Origin: Blastocystis sp. Blastoise
Lineage: Eukaryota; Sar; Bigyra; Opalinata; Blastocystidae
DNA: 64,000 nucleotides
Direction: 5' to 3'
Assembly (NCBI GenBank): GCA_039096225.1
Contig: JBBPEB010000014.1
Location: 1,189,501 to 1,253,500 of the forward strand
The position numbers were made by a program, and so were the translations under genes. This document shows positions 58,116 to 64,000 of the stretch, piece by piece. The notes under the pieces are model-generated. The model saw only the letters and a list, made by a program, of their open reading frames with translations. It did no database searches and had not been told where the DNA came from. Within the stretch, counting starts at the first letter, position 1; the number at the start of each line of letters is the position of its first letter.

Positions 58116-59378
58116 AAAAAGAAATGATCAATTCAGAAAATGAAAAGTTAATTTGAGAAATTTATATAGATTTATTATATGGATGATATATAAAGTTTGA
58201 TTTTTGCTACAAATAAATTGCTGTTTCAAACAAGTTCTATAAATTTTTCTTCTTTCAAAAAACCTTTTCCAAATAAACAATTGACTCATTTTATTGATTT
58301 CTTTTTTTGAAATTTTTCTTTTTTGTATTCATGAATATTCCGGTTTTTTCAAACATTTTTTTATTATAAACAGAATTATGTTCTTTCATATTATATTCTA
58401 CAATTATAATAACACTATTTTTCATTAGAGTCTTGAATTCATATTTAGAAGATGTACTATCAGAAAAAAAATAATTTAGCTAATTTATTCATATTAATTT
58501 GTTTATTTGGATTTGTAATATGTGGTAGAACTGTTTAAATATGTTTGTTTTACCTTTGAAATATATACTAGTTCCCTCTAAAGTGAATTAGGTTAAAATG
58601 TATGCATAATTTCTTCCACTTTTTCATTCTTTATATATATTTACATACCTTTCCTATGTTTATTGAAAAATACATATTTTGAAAACTCATTATAATACCT
58701 AGTTTTAAATTTAAAACAACATTCTCAATAATATGACAATCAATATCCATTTAGACATGTCGTTTCTATTTGTAATACTCATAAATCTATTTTAGAAATC
58801 ATTTTTTTTATTGTTTTTTCTTAAGTTTTCGCATTACAATGATAGAAATGGAAATCATTTTTATGAATTTATAAGAGAACCTCTTTCAGAAACTCATCTA
58901 ATCCATTTATTTCTAATTAAGTAACGTTCTGTTTATAATTCCAAGTAAACAGCACAAAATCAATAACATTTCAACATATATTTGTTTTTAAACAATAGTG
59001 AAATTTTATATCAATAAAAATAAATATTTAGCCACAAGATTATTCCTGTTTGAATTTTAAAATAATTGAAAATGAAGGAAGAAGACATCAATAATTAAAA
59101 ATCGAAAATTGGTGGGAAAAATAAAAAGCAAGTATTATTAATAGAAAATGGTTCAACCAATAGATTATCACGAAAAGAAGAATTTTTAGAAATGAAGCGT
59201 AAAACTAAGAAATCGATTGGCTAGAAAGAACGTTTACCTCTACACTTGGAAGAAGAAGGTGAAACTGGGAGAAAGAATCAATATTTTTATTGTATTTTTG
59301 ATTTAGTCTTGTATATATATGTATTTATTTGCCTTAAATTTATTGTTCTATAGATTCATAAAGTGTCAAGCTACAGTT
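58116..59378. other. Divergent promoter region between remodeller and PDS5
   Basis: The remodeller (-) and PDS5 (+) start from opposite ends of this 1.26 kb spacer, so they may share regulatory DNA. Three CCAAT/ATTGG pentamers lie at 59108-59112, 59157-59161 and 59216-59220. These pentamers are expected often by chance. A CTATAG acceptor at 59348-59353 just before the PDS5 start suggests a 5' untranslated intron. The interrupted frame at 59072-59280 is listed separately. Confidence 0.45.
59072..59280 (+). pseudogene. Interrupted coding-like frame upstream of PDS5
   Basis: One + strand frame opens at ATG 59072 and keeps a coding-like, charged composition for about 69 codons (KNKKQVLLIENG, LSRKEEFLEMKRKTKKSIG, KERLPLHLEEEGETGRKNQ). 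It is broken by TAA at 59096-59098 and TAG at 59222-59224. A splice from a GTATAT donor near 59311 to the acceptor at 59353 would join it in phase to PDS5, which happens by chance one time in three. It may be a decayed exon, a relict gene, or untranslated leader with chance composition. Confidence 0.35.
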
Positions 59379-62300
59379 ATGGTAAAAAAATCAAAAAAAG
59401 AAACTGCAAAAGAAAATAGTGAAGTTGAGATTCTCGAGAATGGAAAAGGAGCAGAATTAATTGTTGCGTTAGAAAGTGTTTTCGCAAAATTGCAAAAAAT
59501 TGAAGATGAACCTCAGTCTTCTGAATTTGGTAGTTATAAGAATCTTTTAATTTCCAATCGTCTTTTACATAGTCGTGATAAGGAAGTTTGTGCATTATCA
59601 TGTGCATGTATTGTTGAACTTCTTCGAATATATGCACCCAATAATCCATTTGCATCAAGCGATATAAAGAAAATATTTGAATTAATTGTTGATCTTCTTC
59701 CTGCTGTGATGAACCCTAACAAGAAAAAATTGTATGAAGTCACAATGCACATTTTAGAAAGTTTATATGAAGTTCGTTCTTGTTGTTTATTAGTTGAATT
59801 ACAAAAGGATGAAATGGAATTGATTTGTGAATTATATGAAGTCTTCTTTAAGATAGCCGCACAAAATCCATCCGCAAAAGTATGTTTTAAATTTTTTTTT
59901 TTTTTTTATAATTCTTATTTTATTTTTAAATATTCCTTTAGATAACAGAAATGATGCTTGGTATATCTATATATATCATCCAAGAAATGGAATTAATACC
60001 TCAAGATCTTATTGATTGCTTATGTATTCATATATTACCTCCAGAAAAGTATATATATAGAATTATTTTTTTTTTAATATCTTAAAACTATAACTATGTT
60101 TATTATTATATTATAAACTATTATATTATATTATATTATAAACTATTATATTATACTATATATATAGAGAAGATCAGCCTTCTATATATACATTTGTAGT
60201 CGAGGTATTACGTGGTGTTCATGACACTATTATGCCTTCTCTAAGTGATTTCATTCGAAACTGTCTCTCTACGGGAGGAGTTGGGAAAGAAAGAGAAAGT
60301 GAACTTACAGATAAAGTATATTTATATAGAAATAATCAATATAATTAATAATAGTATATTTTGATTGAATGTATCTTATATATTGTTTTAAAAACTATTT
60401 TTTTGAATTTTTTTTATTATTATACACGTATTATTCTGTAAATTACACTAATACTCTTATTATGATCATCACAATAATTCATAATATATTATTATGAGAT
60501 ATACATATATATAGTTATATTCGTTAATCTTTGAGTTACATCTTATTTCTCCCTCGTTCCTCTTATATGTCATTCCCTCTCTTACTCAACAACTAACAAT
60601 CGAAGACGTTACAATTCGTAGGAATACTGTTACACTACTCACGAAACTATTTGTATCTCCTCTTCATGATTATACTAAGGAGTATATTTATTATTATTGT
60701 TTTTATGGTGTTTATTATTTATTATATTTTATATTATATTTATATTTATTATTATAGTTGTTTTATTATTATTATAGTTATTATGGTGTTTATTATTTAT
60801 CATATTTATATTTATTATATTTTATTATCAACTATATTTATTATAGTTTTTCAAAGGATTTTCATGATTATTTGACTCGTTTTATTGACCTTGATACTCA
60901 AATTCGTTCTATTATGATTCAAGCTAGTTATGATATAATTAGTAATAAACCACAAACAGCTCCTCTTCTAGTTCGACAATTAGCCAATAGAATGAAAGAT
61001 ACAAATCCTGATGTATATATATATTTATATATATATTTATATATTTATATATATATTTATTTATATTTATATATTTATATATATCTATATATAGATGCGA
61101 TGTGAAGCTATAGATGTATTATATTCCTTATGTACTTATAACTTAGATTTAGTTCCTTCAGAGGTTATAGATGAAATGTGTGATCGATGTCAAGATAAGA
61201 ATATAGATGTAAGAACGAAAGCAATTACCAACTTAGGAAAGTTATATAATTCCTTTGTACTTGTTCACGTGACATCTCCAAGTGTTGTTATGGATCCCCC
61301 AGTGACACATCTATTACGTATTCCAGGAGATATCTTAAAGACTTATTTACATAAAGAAATACAAATAAAAGAACGCTGCACCAAGATACTTGAGGATATA
61401 TGCATCGATGAAGAAAATGATAAAGAGAATAATATAGAGAATGAAGAAAGTATAAAACTATATATATTATTATTAATATACTATTTATTATTCATTATTA
61501 GTGTACTTGTTTTTTATTATTAAAATTATATATATATAGATCATATTATTCAATTCCTCTTTCTATATCTTCACCTCAATCCCAAAGTAGTGTCTATTTT
61601 CAATAAATATATACAAGACAAATACCAGTATATATATATAATAATATATATATATATTATATATATATAATATAGTTGTATGGAAGAATTAAAACAATAT
61701 ATAATGTTAAAACAAGAAAAGAAACCAATTCCTGTATTTATTATACTATTATATTATTATATTATTATATTATTATATTATTATATTATTATATTATTAT
61801 TATATATATAGAATCAATTATCCGCTTCTATCCGATCTGCATTTGATATTTCTGATAAGAATATGGATGTATATATATATATATATATATTGTTTCTTTA
61901 ATACTATGATGATTGTGTTCTAGACCCTCTTGGAGTCAGCGAATCCCTCAGTATATTCCTCTCTTTTACAACTCTGTGATTGGTCACTTTCACATAAAGA
62001 CATTCAACAATCTAAAGTATATATATATAATATATATATCTATATACATATAGGACAAAGTTATTTCTTTATATGAAGAAAAATATCAACAATCGCTTAA
62101 AGTATATTTATATATAACTCTATATATATATATGTATATATGTATATGTATATATATATAGTTATTTATTCGTCGTTTTACATGTCCTTTTCTGTCTCCT
62201 CAACTCTATATATATATATTAAAAACAATAGATAATTCTGATGACGCATCCTCTGTCAATTCTCTTGATATCTATTCTCAACTACTTTCCGTATATTTAT

Positions 62301-62928
62301 TTATTTATATATTTTTATTTATTTATATATTTTTATTTATTTATTTATTAATTATATAAATTATATTTATTTATTTATAGCTATGTTTACAATATATTCC
62401 CATGGGAATCCAGTTGTTATTGCCCCAATATAATCATTTAATTGAAAAAAAAGATGAAGATATTAATACTATCCTTGTATGTTTATAATAAACATATATA
62501 TATATATATAGTTACCACTTGTATATAATCATATAAAGAAAGGGAATCAAGAATGGAAGACCATAGAACTCTATAAGAACATGGAGGTTTATATGAATAT
62601 TACTAAAGAAGATACTAATATGGACTTTGTATATATATATATATACTATTATTATTAATTATATTATTAATAATATATAAAGGTACATACTTCATTTAAA
62701 ATATTATCTTATATCATGTTTGAATTACTTCCTTATGATTGGCAATCGTTTGATTATTCCTCAATTTCCCGCGGGAAAACTCTTAAGAAAGCTATTGATT
62801 TTTATTCCAGTGAATATAAAGATTTATGTGAATGGTTATTAATAGAAGAAGAAAGAGATTTAGAAGGACAAAATATGGATAGAATACTCTATTGTGCAGG
62901 TATATAGAGAATAATATATAGATATATA

Positions 62929-63008
<80 letters not shown>

Positions 63009-63208
63009 ATTAATATAAATATTAATATATATAGATGTGATTATGAAGCGATCTTATTCTTTATATGCCGATGTACTTCTCTCTCTTCTCGATTTTATTG
63101 ATACTCATATCCTTCTCTTGAATACTCCCGCCAAATCGATCTCTACTTCCCGCCAACTGGATCTTATTCCTATATCACTATTCATATACGTTCATTATCT
63201 ATCACAAC

Positions 63209-63259
<51 letters not shown>

Positions 63260-63928
63260 ATTATTATTAATATTGTAGCCACCGCCATATCTTGAGGATT
63301 CCCGCGAAGATCGCTTCCTTGCATATATATTCTATAGTATAAGTTGTAAAGGAGACTTATATAAAGGGTATATATATATATATATATAATATTATTATTA
63401 TTATTATATATTTAATTATATTTTATTTTATTATTATTACTATTATTATATTTAATTATCTTTTATTTTTTGTTTTATTATTTTTTTTATATATATGATT
63501 ATATATTTTATTATATATAGAATGAAGGCTGCAGATAAAAAGGAGTTTTTATATAATATATATATATGTAGTTATAAACTTATTGCTACCAGGTATATAT
63601 ATATATATTATTATTATTATATAAATAGAAAGTTTGAGGTTTATATGTCGACACAAAACTGGTTTTTACACTCTACTTATTTAGAAGTATATATACATTA
63701 TATATATATATATACATTATATATATATATATAGTATGTAGATTCAGAAAGACGTGTTAATTTATATGAATATATATATGAATATACCAAAAAGAAACAT
63801 ATTCATTTCAAATATTTAATTCCACTTTGTATTGCTCAGACAAGTTCGTCTTCTACGTCCTCGGCCGCTGAAGTATTCTTCAGGAAATCATTTCAAGTAT
63901 ATTATTATTATTATTATTATTATTATAC

Positions 63929-63968
<40 letters not shown>

Positions 63969-64000
63969 GATGTGTAAACGTCGATATAAAGACCTTGAAA
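59379..64000 (+). CDS. PDS5: PDS5-like cohesin regulator (3' end beyond window)
   Basis: Twenty-one exons are visible and all join in frame for about 978 residues: 59379-59879, 59942-60048, 60168-60315, 60515-60681, 60847-61012, 61095-61449, 61540-61627, 61676-61733, 61812-61868, 61924-62016, 62054-62101, 62162-62290, 62381-62476, 62512-62628, 62683-62899, 63035-63210, 63279-63367, 63521-63592, 63629-63686, 63735-63896, 63970-64000+. The HEAT-repeat order matches PDS5: NRLLHSRDKEVCALSCACIV and ELLRIYAPNNPF, VEVLRGVHDTIMPSLSDF, LIFELHLISPSFLLYVIPSL, RRNTVTLLTKLF, FIDLDTQIRSIM and NPDMRCEAIDVLYSLC. PDS5 binds the cohesin kleisin-SMC ring in the nucleus and regulates sister-chromatid cohesion and loop size. 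ATG 59379 follows a 5' acceptor and starts with a Lys-rich segment. One acceptor (62682) is AAG instead of TAG. No disruption was found. Confidence 0.9.
62932..63005 (+). repeat. (TTA)n microsatellite in an intron
   Basis: A TTA array of about 24 units lies in intron 62900-63034 of PDS5. Confidence 0.9.

Overview
This window is 64 kb of AT-rich nuclear DNA from a eukaryote, most likely a unicellular one. Genes are split by about 114 short spliceosomal introns whose ends are almost always GTAT...ATAG. Reading frames are long under the standard code, stops are TAA (eight genes) or TAG (one), and low-complexity Asn, Asp/Glu and Ser tracts are frequent. No rRNA, tRNA, CRISPR array or bacterial operon was seen. 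The sequence does not fix the lineage. Exon models below were built by hand from GT/AG sites, reading-frame phase and domain continuity; no search was run.

Layout. A gene end lies at 3-137 (+). A single-intron surface protein with Ig-like, PA14 and discoidin-like modules occupies 756-5880 (-). A secreted glutaminase A-like protein follows at 7258-9686 (+). A giant ELM2/SANT-PHD protein, possibly with a FYR-like region, spans 10203-22463 (+). After a 2.6 kb gap comes a five-finger C2H2 zinc-finger protein at 25047-28747 (+). An intronless secreted cysteine-rich protein at 31093-32493 (-) shares a module with the first surface protein. A cyclophilin with a charged tail is at 33286-34383 (-). 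A 20-exon secretory protein with four thioredoxin-fold (GILT/VSR-like) modules is at 35885-42405 (-). A 31-exon chromodomain-SNF2 helicase fused to a long series of PHD-type zinc fingers is at 42936-58115 (-). Divergent from it is the cohesin regulator PDS5, 59379 to beyond the window end (+). Spliced coding sequence totals about 40 kb.

Three very large or conserved chromatin genes lie in one window: an ELM2/SANT-PHD scaffold, a CHD-type remodeller with its own reader array, and PDS5. Two intron-poor surface or secreted genes contrast with intron-dense nuclear and secretory-pathway genes. The observations most worth following are an in-frame TAA inside the conserved helicase core of the remodeller, the fusion architecture of that protein (including a helix-turn-helix insert and 44 consecutive Asn codons between the helicase lobes), and the tandem GILT-like protein that lacks CXXC redox motifs.
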